This document shows positions 1 through 8,292 of a stretch of DNA of 64,000 nt, one piece after another. Positions within the stretch are counted from its first letter, which is position 1. Each line of letters begins with the position of its first letter. This DNA comes from JAMXLO01 sp963812075 (GTDB taxonomy: Bacteria > Pseudomonadota > Alphaproteobacteria > Acetobacterales > Acetobacteraceae), in the NCBI GenBank assembly GCA_963812075.1, contig CAWETN010000010.1, positions 806,001 through 870,000 on the forward strand, read 5' to 3'. Position numbers and translations under genes: made by a program. The notes beneath the pieces were generated by a model, which did no database searches, was not told where the DNA came from, and saw nothing but the letters and a program-made list of their open reading frames with translations.

Positions 1-1
1 T

Positions 2-271
2 GGCGTGAGTTCGACCAGCGTGGAGCAAAGGATCGCGGGCGAGTCGTCGAAGCAGACGTTGTCGTTTTCGTTGGAAGGGCTGAAGTTGGAGCCCGGGATC
101 AAGATACCGGTCTGGAGCACGCGCGGAACATCCGGCCAACTGGTTCTGGACAACGTCAAATGGAGCCAGGTGGCAGCAGGCAGCGCGGCCGTCTGTGCGG
201 TCACCACACCTTGTGCGGAAGGCATTTCCGAGCAGTTGAAGAGGATCATCGGGACGCAGCCGGGTAGGTAG
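2..271 (+). CDS. C-terminal end of an unidentified protein (5' end outside window)
   Basis: The reading frame is open from the first bases of the window and stops at 269-271, so this is probably the tail of a gene that begins upstream. A GTG at position 5 could be called a start, but it has no visible ribosome binding site. The roughly 89 residues visible include the stretch LVLDNVKWSQVAAGS and two cysteines near the end (AVCAVTTPCAEG). I do not recognise a domain. Codon use is a little less GC-biased than in the genes that follow. It is separated by about 120 bp from the next gene on the same strand, so they need not share an operon. Confidence 0.4.
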   Translation, partial: GVSSTSVEQRIAGESSKQTLSFSLEGLKLEPGIKIPVWSTRGTSGQLVLDNVKWSQVAAGSAAVCAVTTPCAEGISEQLKRIIGTQPGR

Positions 272-389
272 TGCCGCGCCTCCGGGGCCTCGTCAGGGAA
301 CCCAGCGGCACCGGTCCCATCTCGGTGGGATGACAGGTGCTGCCGGCCGGGGCATTGTGGGCCATCGCTAGAGGACGGGAGAGAAGCGC

Positions 390-1304
390 ATGGCTGGAAT
401 GCTGGACGGCAAGGTCGCCGTCGTGACGGGCGCGGGGCGCGGCATCGGCCGTGCGACGGCGATCACGCTGGCGGCCAATGGCGCCAAGGTGGTGGTCAAC
501 GATGTCGGCGCCGCGGTGACCGGCGAGGGCCACGACGTAGGCCCGGCCCAGCAGGTGGTGGCGGAGATCGCCCAGGCGAACGGCCAGGGTCATGCGGTGG
601 CGAACACTGACAGCGTCGCCGAGTGGGAGAACGCGCAGAAGATCGTGCAGACCGCGATCGACAATTTCGGTCGCATCGACATGGTGGTGAATAACGCCGG
701 CATTCTGCGCGACCGCATCTTCCACTACATGACACCCGAGGAATGGGACGCGGTGATGAAGGTGCACCTGTACGGCGCCTTCTATGTCAGCCGCGCCGCG
801 GTGCCGCATTTCCGCAAGCAGGAGAGCGGCTGCTACGTGCATATCACCTCCACCTCGGGGCTGATCGGCAGCGTCGGACAGGTGAACTACGGCGCAGCGA
901 AGCTGGGCATCGCCGGGCTGTCGCGCTGCATCGCGATGGACATGCAGCGCTACAACATCCGCTCCAACTGCATCGGCCCGCACGCGTTCAGCCGGATGAT
1001 CGAGACGGTGCCCGGCCAGACCGAGGAGCAGATGAAGGCACGCGCCGAGCGGACACGGCCGGACCACATCGCGCAGCTCATCGCGTTCCTGGGTACCGAT
1101 GCGGCGGCCGGTGTGTCGGGGCAGATCTTCGGCGTGCGGGGCAACGAGGTGTACCTGTACAATCAGCCGCGGCCGATCCGCATCATGGCGCGCACCGACG
1201 GCTGGTCGCCGGAGAAGCTGGCCGAGCACTGGCTGCCGGCGGTGAAGAACAGTTTTACGCCGCTGGAGCGGACGCGCGACGTGTATCCATGGGATCCGGT
1301 GTAG
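390..1304 (+). CDS. SDR family NAD(P)-dependent oxidoreductase
   Basis: Classical short-chain dehydrogenase of 304 aa. The N-terminus carries the Rossmann glycine motif TGAGRGIGRA, followed by NNAG in the middle, and the catalytic Ser-Tyr-Lys set is present (ITSTSG, then YGAAK). A C-terminal tail of about 45 residues (from around GWSPEKLAEH) extends beyond a usual 250-aa SDR. Similar extensions occur in SDRs that act on acyl-CoA or steroid-like substrates. The ATG at 390 follows a good purine-rich site (GGACGGGAGAG). The downstream crotonase, CoA-transferase and LLM oxidoreductase suggest a role in acyl-CoA degradation, but the substrate cannot be read from sequence. Confidence 0.88.
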   Translation: MAGMLDGKVAVVTGAGRGIGRATAITLAANGAKVVVNDVGAAVTGEGHDVGPAQQVVAEIAQANGQGHAVANTDSVAEWENAQKIVQTAIDNFGRIDMVVNNAGILRDRIFHYMTPEEWDAVMKVHLYGAFYVSRAAVPHFRKQESGCYVHITSTSGLIGSVGQVNYGAAKLGIAGLSRCIAMDMQRYNIRSNCIGPHAFSRMIETVPGQTEEQMKARAERTRPDHIAQLIAFLGTDAAAGVSGQIFGVRGNEVYLYNQPRPIRIMARTDGWSPEKLAEHWLPAVKNSFTPLERTRDVYPWDPV

Positions 1305-1319
1305 CCCCACCCCACCTCA

Positions 1320-1344
1320 CCCTCTCCGCCCAAGGCGGAGAGGG
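1320..1344. terminator. Perfect 11-bp hairpin between convergent genes
   Basis: CCCTCTCCGCC at 1320-1330 is followed by a 3-nt loop and its exact reverse complement at 1334-1344. It lies in the 44-bp gap between the stop codons of the convergent SDR and crotonase genes, where a bidirectional terminator is expected. No T-run follows. The same CCCTCTC...GAGAGGG style of repeat recurs near 18.75 and 61.1 kb, so it may also be a dispersed REP-like repeat. Confidence 0.6.
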
Positions 1345-1348
1345 AACT

Positions 1349-2122
1349 CTACCGCCCTACGAACCTCGGTGCCCGCTTTTCCCGAAAGGCCGCCACACCT
1401 TCCCGGTGGTCCTCGGTCTGGTCGAGCTGTGGCTGCACGAACGCCTCGTAGTCCAGGAAGTCCTCGTAGCTGGGCCCGCTCGCCATGTGGAACAGCTTCT
1501 TCGCCAGGCCGAACGCGAAGGTGGGTCCGCTGGCAAGATCGGCGGCCAGCGCATCGGCCTTCGCCATCAGTTCGCCATCCGGCACGACGTAATTCACCAG
1601 CCCTAGCGATAGCGCCTCGGCGGCTTCGACGAATCGCGCGGTGAACACCAGCTCCTTGGCGCGCGCCAGTCCTATGCGCCGCGTCAGGAGCCAGATCGCG
1701 CCGCCGTCGGGGGCAAGGCCGATGCGACGGAACACCTGTGAGAAGCGGGCGGTCTCCGAGGCGACAATGAGGTCGCAGGCCAGCGCGATCGACCAGCCGA
1801 TCCCTACCGTCGGTCCGCGCACCGCGGCGATCACCGGCTTTTCGGTCGCGTGCAGCGTGCGCAGGAACTGGTGGCTGCCGCCCTGCATCTTCTCCCTCTC
1901 GGCGCGCAGGCCGCCGCGCTGCATGCGGCCGACATCGGCGCCGGTGCAGAACGCGCGGCCCTCGCCGGTGACGATGATGCAGCGGACATTCTCGTCGAAA
2001 CGCAGCTGCTGCGTGTAGTCGCGCAGCTGGGCACGCATCTCGTGGGTCAGCGCGTTCAGCTTCTCCGGACGGTTGAGCACGATCTTCGCCACCGGCCCCT
2101 CGATCGTGAGATCCACCGACAT
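1349..2122 (-). CDS. Enoyl-CoA hydratase/isomerase (crotonase) family protein
   Basis: Crotonase-fold protein of 257 aa. The start at 2122 (MSVDLTIEGP) has GGAGG about 8 nt upstream; the longer open frame before it is not needed. The oxyanion-hole region is seen at AFCTGADVGRM and at RGPTVGIGWSIALACDL. The two glutamates of true enoyl-CoA hydratases appear to be replaced: GGGCEL-like becomes GIGWSI, and QPE becomes QVF. A PDGG motif is present instead, as in PaaG-type isomerases. Isomerase or another crotonase reaction is therefore more likely than simple hydration; this is inference from motifs. It diverges from the CoA-transferase gene across a 94-bp spacer. Confidence 0.85.
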   Translation of the reverse strand: MSVDLTIEGPVAKIVLNRPEKLNALTHEMRAQLRDYTQQLRFDENVRCIIVTGEGRAFCTGADVGRMQRGGLRAEREKMQGGSHQFLRTLHATEKPVIAAVRGPTVGIGWSIALACDLIVASETARFSQVFRRIGLAPDGGAIWLLTRRIGLARAKELVFTARFVEAAEALSLGLVNYVVPDGELMAKADALAADLASGPTFAFGLAKKLFHMASGPSYEDFLDYEAFVQPQLDQTEDHREGVAAFREKRAPRFVGR

Positions 2123-2216
2123 CGCCCGCGTTCCTCCGCCTGGTTCGCTGCATCCAAGCGTGTTGACGCCATGCGGGCAAGGCGTCAGCGTTGCGCTGGC
2201 AAGGGAGGAGCCGCCC

Positions 2217-3404
2217 ATGGCGCGACCGTTCGAGGGCATCCGCATCATCGATATCACGCACGTTCTGGCCGGGCCGTTCGCCGCCTACCAGCTGGGCCTG
2301 ATGGGTGCCGATGTGATCAAGGTCGAACATCCCGACGACCCGGACCAGAGCCGCGATTCCGGCAGCGACAACGACCTGAACCACGCTGGCATGGGCACCG
2401 GCTTCTTGACCCAGGGCTCCAACAAGCGTGCCATCACGCTGAACCTGAAGACCGAGCAGGGGCGCGAGATCCTGAAGCGTCTGGTCGCGACCGCCGACGT
2501 GCTGGTCGAGAACTATCGCCCCGGCGCCTTCGAGGCGCTCGGCCTGGGCTATGAGGACATGCGCAAGATCAACCCGAAACTGATCTATGCGTCGTTCTCG
2601 GCGTTCGGCCAGGGGGGGCCGCGGCGCGAGCAGACCGCGTACGACCACGTGATCCAGTCCACCTCCGGCATCATGGCGATGACCGGCACGCCGGCGGCCA
2701 ACCCGATCAAGATCGGCGCGCCCGCGATCGACTATGCCACCGGCACGATGGGCGCATATGCGCTGTCGGCAGCGCTGTTCCAGCGCGAGCGCACCGGGCA
2801 GGGCCAGCGCATCGACATGGCGATGCTGGACGTGGCGATGATCCTGATGGCCTCGCACGTGACCGGCTACATGCGCAACGGCCAGCATCCGAAGCCGTCG
2901 GGCAACCGCACCGGGCACGCTACCAGCATGGCCTACCAGACGAAGGACGGCATCGTGATGATCGGCGCGTCCAACCTGCGCCAGCAGAAGCGGTTATGGA
3001 CGGTGCTGGAGCACCCCGAGATGGTCAAGCGCACCAACGACGAACGCCACGCCGACCACGCGCGCGAGGAGAAGCTGCTCGGCGAGATCATGCTGACGCG
3101 CGGCGCGGCGGAGTGGGAGGTGTGGCTGCAGGAGCGCCACGTGCCGGCTTGCCGCGTGCGCACCATGGGCGAGGCGCTGGCCGATCCGCAGATCGCCTCG
3201 CGCGGCGTGCTGCATCGGCACGAGGGGGCGCCCGGCGTGGAGGGTGGCTTCACCGTGCCGGTGGCCGCATTCAAGTTTGCCCATGACGGCCCCCGCGTGG
3301 ACCGCCCGCCGCCCGGGTTCGGCCAGCATACCGATGAGGTGTTGGGAGAACTCGGATATGGTGCCGCAGACATAGCGCGGTTCCGTGAGGCGGGAGTGGT
3401 ATGA
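2217..3404 (+). CDS. CaiB/BaiF (type III) CoA-transferase
   Basis: Type III CoA-transferase of 395 aa, which moves CoA between carboxylic acids. The ATG at 2217 follows AAGGGAGGAG. Family features are the N-terminal FEGIRIIDITHVLAGPF, ADVIKVEHP and LNLKTEQG stretches, and a GQGQRIDMAMLD region containing the conserved aspartate that forms the acyl-enzyme intermediate. Length and order match the family throughout. Its stop overlaps the next start by 4 nt (ATGA), so it is translationally coupled to the LLM oxidoreductase. Together with the flanking crotonase and SDR it looks like part of a pathway for an unusual carboxylic acid as its CoA ester. Confidence 0.92.
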   Translation: MARPFEGIRIIDITHVLAGPFAAYQLGLMGADVIKVEHPDDPDQSRDSGSDNDLNHAGMGTGFLTQGSNKRAITLNLKTEQGREILKRLVATADVLVENYRPGAFEALGLGYEDMRKINPKLIYASFSAFGQGGPRREQTAYDHVIQSTSGIMAMTGTPAANPIKIGAPAIDYATGTMGAYALSAALFQRERTGQGQRIDMAMLDVAMILMASHVTGYMRNGQHPKPSGNRTGHATSMAYQTKDGIVMIGASNLRQQKRLWTVLEHPEMVKRTNDERHADHAREEKLLGEIMLTRGAAEWEVWLQERHVPACRVRTMGEALADPQIASRGVLHRHEGAPGVEGGFTVPVAAFKFAHDGPRVDRPPPGFGQHTDEVLGELGYGAADIARFREAGVV

Positions 3405-4267
3405 TGCAGCTCGGCCGGCTCGGCGCGTGGTACTCGACCGACAAACTCGGCGGTCCACAGCAGATCAGGCAGTTCGTCCAGACCGTCGAGCGACTGGGCT
3501 ACGACACGTTGTGGTACCCGGAATCGCGCGGCTACGAATCGCTGTCGGTCGGCGGCTTCATGCTGGCCAACACGACGAAACTGAACCTCGGCAGCTCCAT
3601 CGCCTCGATCTACGCGCGCGACGCCTTCACCTCGCGCCGCGGCCTGCTGTCGCTGCAATCGCTGTACGGCGACCGGTTCATCCTGGGCCTGGGCGTGAGC
3701 CACGTACCGATGGTCGAGGGAGTCCGCGGTCACAAATACGAAAAGCCAGTGCCAGCGATGCGCGCCTACCTCGACGGCATCACCAAGGGCGAGGCCGGCT
3801 CCGACAGCTGGCCCATCGCCATCGCTGCGCTCGGGCCGCTGATGCTGAAGCTCTCAGGCACTCACACCCGCGGTGCGCTGCCCTACAACACGACGCCGCA
3901 GCACACGGCCGAGGCGGCGCGCATCCTCGGCCCAGACAAGTGGCTGGTGGCGGAGCAGAAGGTCACGCTGGAAACCGATCCCGGCAAGGCGCGCGCGCTC
4001 GGCCGCAAGGAGCTGTCGCGCTACCTGGCGCTCGACAACTACCGCAACAACTTCCTGCGCCTGGGCTTCGGCGAGGCCGAACTGGCCAACGGCGGCTCCG
4101 ACCGGTTCATCGACGCCATGTGCCTGTGGGGCACGGCCGACAAGGTCCGCGAAGGCTTGCGCGCTCACTTTGCCGCCGGTGCCACGCAGGTCTGCATCCA
4201 GCCGGTGCACGAGGACGGCGACACCGCCGCGCGCGACCGTATCCTGACGGAGCTTGCCAACACCTGA
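3401..4267 (+). CDS. LLM-class flavin/F420-dependent oxidoreductase
   Basis: Luciferase-like monooxygenase fold protein of 288 aa, starting LGRLGAWYSTDKLGG and continuing GYDTLWYPESRGYESL. This strongly resembles the F420-dependent LLM subfamily described as TIGR03620-like (my recollection, not a search). Tandem ATGs at 3401 and 3404 are both possible; the first overlaps the CoA-transferase stop by 4 nt. Members of the family use FMN or coenzyme F420 for hydride transfer; which one applies here cannot be decided without an F420 biosynthesis gene, and none is in the window. The next gene, glgC, begins 7 bp after its stop, so read-through is possible. Confidence 0.85.
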   Translation: MMQLGRLGAWYSTDKLGGPQQIRQFVQTVERLGYDTLWYPESRGYESLSVGGFMLANTTKLNLGSSIASIYARDAFTSRRGLLSLQSLYGDRFILGLGVSHVPMVEGVRGHKYEKPVPAMRAYLDGITKGEAGSDSWPIAIAALGPLMLKLSGTHTRGALPYNTTPQHTAEAARILGPDKWLVAEQKVTLETDPGKARALGRKELSRYLALDNYRNNFLRLGFGEAELANGGSDRFIDAMCLWGTADKVREGLRAHFAAGATQVCIQPVHEDGDTAARDRILTELANT

Positions 4268-4274
4268 GGGCATC

Positions 4275-5537
4275 ATGCTGGCCATTCCGAAATCCGGACC
4301 GATATCCCGCACCACGATGGCCTATGTACTGGCCGGCGGCCGCGGCAGCCGGCTGATGGAACTCACCGACCGTCGCGCCAAGCCGGCGGTGTATTTCGGC
4401 TGCAAATCGCGCATCATCGATTTCGCGCTGTCCAATGCGCTGAACTCGGGCATCCGCCGCATCGGCGTGGCAACGCAATACAAAGCGCACAGCCTGATCC
4501 GCCACCTGCAGCGCGGCTGGAACTTCTTCCGCGTCGAGCGCAACGAGAGCTTCGATATCCTGCCCGCCTCGCAGCGCGTCTCGGAGACCGAGTGGTATGC
4601 CGGGACCGCCGATGCAGTGTACCAGAACATCGACATCATCGAGAGCTACGGCCCGGACCACATCATCATCCTGGGCGGCGACCACGTCTACAAGATGGAC
4701 TACGAACCGATGCTGCAGCTGCACTACGAGCGGCAGGCCGACGTGACGGTGGGCTGTATCGAGGTGCCGCGCGAGGAGGCCACCGGGTTCGGCGTGATGG
4801 CGGTGGACAGCGAAGACCGCATCTTGTCGTTCCTCGAAAAGCCCAAGGACCCGCCCGGCATGCCCGACAAGCCGGACAAGGCGCTGGCCAGCATGGGTAT
4901 CTACGTGTTCGCGACCAGGTTCCTGTTCGACCAACTCCGCCGCGACGCCGCCGATCCGAACTCGAGCCGCGACTTCGGCAAGGACCTGATCCCGTACCTG
5001 GTGAAGCACGGCACGGCGCTGGTGCACCGATTTACCGAATCCTGTGTGCGCTCCGGCTTCGAGGCAGACGCCTACTGGCGCGATGTCGGCACGCTCGACG
5101 CCTACTGGCAGGCGAACATCGATCTGACCGATACAGTCCCCGAACTCGATCTTTACGACAAGGAGTGGCCGATCTGGACCTACGGCGAGGTCACGCCGCC
5201 GGCGAAGTTCGTGCACGACGTGGACGGGCGGCGCGGGCAGGCGGTCAGCTCGCTGGTCTCTGGCGGCTGCATCATCTCGGGGGCCTCGCTCAAGCGCTCG
5301 CTGCTGTTCACCCGCTGCCACGCGCATTCCTTCGCCAGTATCGAGAACAGCGTGGTGATGCCCGACGTCGACATCGGCCGCTCCGCGCGCCTGCGCAACG
5401 TCATCATCGACCGCGGCGTGCGTATCCCGGAAGGACTGGTGGTCGGCGAAGATCCGCTGGCCGACGCGGAGCGCTTCCGGCGCACCGAGCAGGGCGTCTG
5501 CCTGATCACCCAGCCGATGCTCGATCGATTGAGGTGA
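4275..5537 (+). CDS. glgC: Glucose-1-phosphate adenylyltransferase
   Basis: ADP-glucose pyrophosphorylase of about 420 aa, which makes ADP-glucose for glycogen. The nucleotidyltransferase motif YVLAGGRGSRLMELTDRRAKPAVYFGCK is near the N-terminus, followed by the sugar-binding GTADAVYQN, then FLEKPKDPP. A left-handed beta-helix-like C-terminal part contains ISGASLKRSLLF and NVIIDRGVRIPEG. I chose the ATG at 4275, behind GAGGG, over a TTG seven codons earlier. Its stop overlaps the GTG start of glgA by 4 nt (GTGA), a classic glgC-glgA operon. No branching enzyme (glgB) or phosphorylase gene is present here. Confidence 0.96.
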   Translation: MLAIPKSGPISRTTMAYVLAGGRGSRLMELTDRRAKPAVYFGCKSRIIDFALSNALNSGIRRIGVATQYKAHSLIRHLQRGWNFFRVERNESFDILPASQRVSETEWYAGTADAVYQNIDIIESYGPDHIIILGGDHVYKMDYEPMLQLHYERQADVTVGCIEVPREEATGFGVMAVDSEDRILSFLEKPKDPPGMPDKPDKALASMGIYVFATRFLFDQLRRDAADPNSSRDFGKDLIPYLVKHGTALVHRFTESCVRSGFEADAYWRDVGTLDAYWQANIDLTDTVPELDLYDKEWPIWTYGEVTPPAKFVHDVDGRRGQAVSSLVSGGCIISGASLKRSLLFTRCHAHSFASIENSVVMPDVDIGRSARLRNVIIDRGVRIPEGLVVGEDPLADAERFRRTEQGVCLITQPMLDRLR

Positions 5538-6974
5538 CGGCGCCGCTCAACGTCCTCGCGGTCGTCTCGGAGATCTTCCCGCTGGTCAAGACCGGCGGTC
5601 TCGCCGATGTTGCCGGCGCGCTGCCCGGCGCACTCCAAGCCGAGGACGTCGCCGTGCGTTCGCTGGTGCCGGGCTACCCGGCGGTGCTGGACGCCCTGAA
5701 CGGCGGCGTGACCGTCGCTGTGCTGGACAACCTGTTCGGCGGCGCGGCGCGGATCGTGGCGGCGCGCGCATCGGGCCTGGATCTGTTCGTGATCGACGCG
5801 CCGCATCTCTACACGCGCGGCGGCGACCCCTATCGCGATCCCGCCGGCCGGGAGTGGTCCGACAACGCGTTCCGCTTCGCTGCACTCTGCCGGGTCGCCG
5901 CGTTGCTCGCACAGGGGCTGGTCGAGGGCTACCGGCCCGGTGCGCTGCACGCGCACGACTGGCAGGCCGGCCTCGCACCCGCCTATCTGCACTATGCAGG
6001 CACGCACACACCGGCCGTGATGACGATCCACAATCTGGCCTTTCAAGGCCGCTTTCCGGCCTATCTGCTGGGAAGCCTGGGTTTGCCGGCCGAGGCCTTC
6101 GCCGTTCGCGGCGTCGAGTACCTACGGTGATATCGGTTATCTGAAGGCCGGCCTGTTCTTTGCCGATCATATCACCACCGTGTCGCCGACCTATGCGGCG
6201 GAGATCCGCACGCCGGCCGGCGGGGTCGGCATGGACGGCCTGCTGCGGTCGCGTGCCGATGTGTTGTCCGGCATCCTCAACGGCATCGACACGACGGTGT
6301 GGGATCCGGCGCACGATGCCTATCTCGTTGCGCAATTCGATGTCGATCGCATCGCGCGGCGCGCGGCGAACAAGGCGGCGCTGCAGGAACGGTTCGGGAT
6401 GCGTCGCGATCCGTCGAAGCTGTTGTTCGGTGCGATCACCCGGTTGTCGGCGCAGAAGGGCATCGACCTGCTGCTCGCCGCTCTCCCCGTGCTGCTGGAT
6501 GCCGGCGCGCAGCTTGTCGTGCTGGGCTCGGGCGAGGCGCCGCTCGAGACGCGGCTGCGCGCCGCGGCCGGCCCCGACGTGGGCGCGCAGATCGGTTACG
6601 ACGAGGGCCTGGCGCATCTTATCCAGGGCGGCTGCGACGCGCTGCTGATGCCGTCGCTGTTCGAGCCGTGCGGCCTGACGCAGCTCTGTGCGCTGCGCTA
6701 TGGGTCATTGCCGGTGGTCGCGCATGTCGGGGGACTGTGCGATACGATCATCGACGCCAACGAGATGGCGTTGGCTGCTGGTCTCGGCACGGGCTTTCAC
6801 TTCGCACCGGTGCAGACTGAGATGCTGTGCGCCGCGATTCTGCGCGCGCTCTCTGTGTGGCGGCAGCCCGACGTGTGGCGCAGGCTGCAGCGCAACGCGA
6901 TGCTGACGGACGTCAGCTGGCGCCGGCCGGCGGCGCGCTATGCGGCGCTCTATCGGTCATTGTGTGCCAACTGA
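5534..6974 (+). pseudogene. glgA: glgA, glycogen synthase, interrupted by a 1-bp insertion
   Basis: ADP-glucose-dependent glycogen synthase (GT5). The first part starts at GTG 5534 (LNVLAVVSEIFPLVKTGGLADV, the KTGGL ADP-glucose loop) and runs to RGVEYLR, with a stop at 6128-6130. Removing one C of the CC at 6121-6122 restores GVEY-YGDIGYLKAGLFFADHIT, the expected GlgA sequence. The frame then continues through TVSPTYAAEIRTP, the GITRLSAQKGIDLL region and PSLFEPCGLTQL to the stop at 6974. The repaired product would be 479 aa, normal for GlgA. No decay is seen elsewhere, so a sequencing error is more likely than a real mutation. It is coupled to glgC by a GTGA overlap. Confidence 0.9.
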
Positions 6975-7017
6975 CCGGGATTGTTTCGTAATGACAAAGA
7001 GGGAGCAGGTGCCCGCC

Positions 7018-8292
7018 ATGGATATCGCTGCTGCTGTAGCAGCACAACGCGAACTTGCCACGTCGCTGTTCAACCAGCTGCGCCGCGACGGCCTGGACGA
7101 GCCGGGCGTATCGCGCGACCCATATGGCCCGGGCGAACAGCGTGCCCACGCGACCATCGAGGCGACCGCACGGCAGCTCGGTCTTCGTATCGAACGCGAC
7201 GCCGCGGCAAATCTTTACATGACGCAGCCCGGCCGCGATGCCGCCGCCAAGCGGGTCATCGTCGGCTCGCATCTCGATTCCGTGCCGCACGGCGGCAATT
7301 TCGACGGTGCCGCCGGCGTGGTGGTGGGTCTCGTTGCGGCCGCAGCGCTGCAGCGCGCCGGCGTTGCTCTGGACAACGACCTGACCGTTATGGGCATCCG
7401 CGCCGAGGAGAGCATCTGGTTCCAGGTTTCCTACATCGGCAGCCGGGGCGCGCTTGCCACGCTGCCGGACGGTGCGCTGGAGGTGCGCCGCATCGACACC
7501 GGACGCACGCTGGCCGAGCACATCGCGGAGTGCGGCGGCGACCCAGAGGCGCTGCGCCGCGGCGCCCGGTACCTCGATCCCGCCCGCCTTGCCGGCTATG
7601 TCGAACTGCACATCGAGCAGGCGCCAAGCCTGATCGAGGCAGGACGCAGTGTCGCGCTCTGCAGCGGCATTCCCGGCAACTTCCGCTACCCCGACGCGCG
7701 CATCGAGGGCAGCCACGACCATGTCGGCCTGCCCCGTCGCTTCCGCCGCGATGCTGCGATGGCGGGCGCCGAATTCGCCATGGCGCTCGACCGACTGTGG
7801 GAGGAACACGAAGCGCGCGGCATCCCAATGGCCTGCACGATCGGACGCTTCCACACCGATACCGCCGTGCACGGGATGACCATCGTGCCGGGCACCTTCC
7901 ATTTCAGCCTCGACGTCCGCGCCTACGACGAAGCGGTGCTCGCCGACCTCGATCGGGCGGTGGACGCGATCATCGCCGGTATCGAGCAGCGGCGCGGCGT
8001 GCGCTTCCACCGCGGACCGAAGGCGCGCGCGGCGGTGGGCGAGGTCGATCCGACGATCCGGTCGGCGCTGGAGCAGTGCGCGGCTGAGCTGGAGATGCCC
8101 TTGCTGCACCTGGGCAGCCCGGCATCGCACGACGCGGCCGCATTCGGAGCTGCCGGCGTGCCGATGGGCATGATCTTCGTGCGCAACGCGAACGGCAGCC
8201 ACAATCCGCACGAGGCGATGGAGATCGACGACTTCATGGCCGGAGCGACACTGCTGACGACCTGGCTGGCGAAGACCTACGCCTCTCGATAG
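7018..8292 (+). CDS. Zn-dependent hydantoinase/carbamoylase-type amidohydrolase (M20 family)
   Basis: M20-like metallo-amidohydrolase of 424 aa, the family of N-carbamoyl-amino-acid amidohydrolases and allantoate amidohydrolases. Metal-binding motifs are visible: GSHLDSVPHGGNFDGAAGV (His, Asp), AEES in place of the usual NEEG, ELHIEQAP, and a C-terminal His in GSHNPHEAMEIDDF. I chose the ATG at 7018, behind GGGAGCAGG, over ATG 6991, which has no binding site. The family acts on carbamoyl or ureido compounds; the substrate is unknown. It starts 43 bp after glgA and its 3' end overlaps the convergent copD gene by 16 nt. Confidence 0.85.
   Translation: MDIAAAVAAQRELATSLFNQLRRDGLDEPGVSRDPYGPGEQRAHATIEATARQLGLRIERDAAANLYMTQPGRDAAAKRVIVGSHLDSVPHGGNFDGAAGVVVGLVAAAALQRAGVALDNDLTVMGIRAEESIWFQVSYIGSRGALATLPDGALEVRRIDTGRTLAEHIAECGGDPEALRRGARYLDPARLAGYVELHIEQAPSLIEAGRSVALCSGIPGNFRYPDARIEGSHDHVGLPRRFRRDAAMAGAEFAMALDRLWEEHEARGIPMACTIGRFHTDTAVHGMTIVPGTFHFSLDVRAYDEAVLADLDRAVDAIIAGIEQRRGVRFHRGPKARAAVGEVDPTIRSALEQCAAELEMPLLHLGSPASHDAAAFGAAGVPMGMIFVRNANGSHNPHEAMEIDDFMAGATLLTTWLAKTYASR

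Noticed and set aside
246..1310. Long open frame on the minus strand opposite the first SDR
   Set aside because: Arg/His-rich shadow of the real gene with no start context or family motif; typical of high-GC DNA.
6115..6130. Programmed frameshift in glgA
   Set aside because: No slippery heptamer or downstream structure typical of recoding, and glgA is not known to use it; an indel error is simpler.
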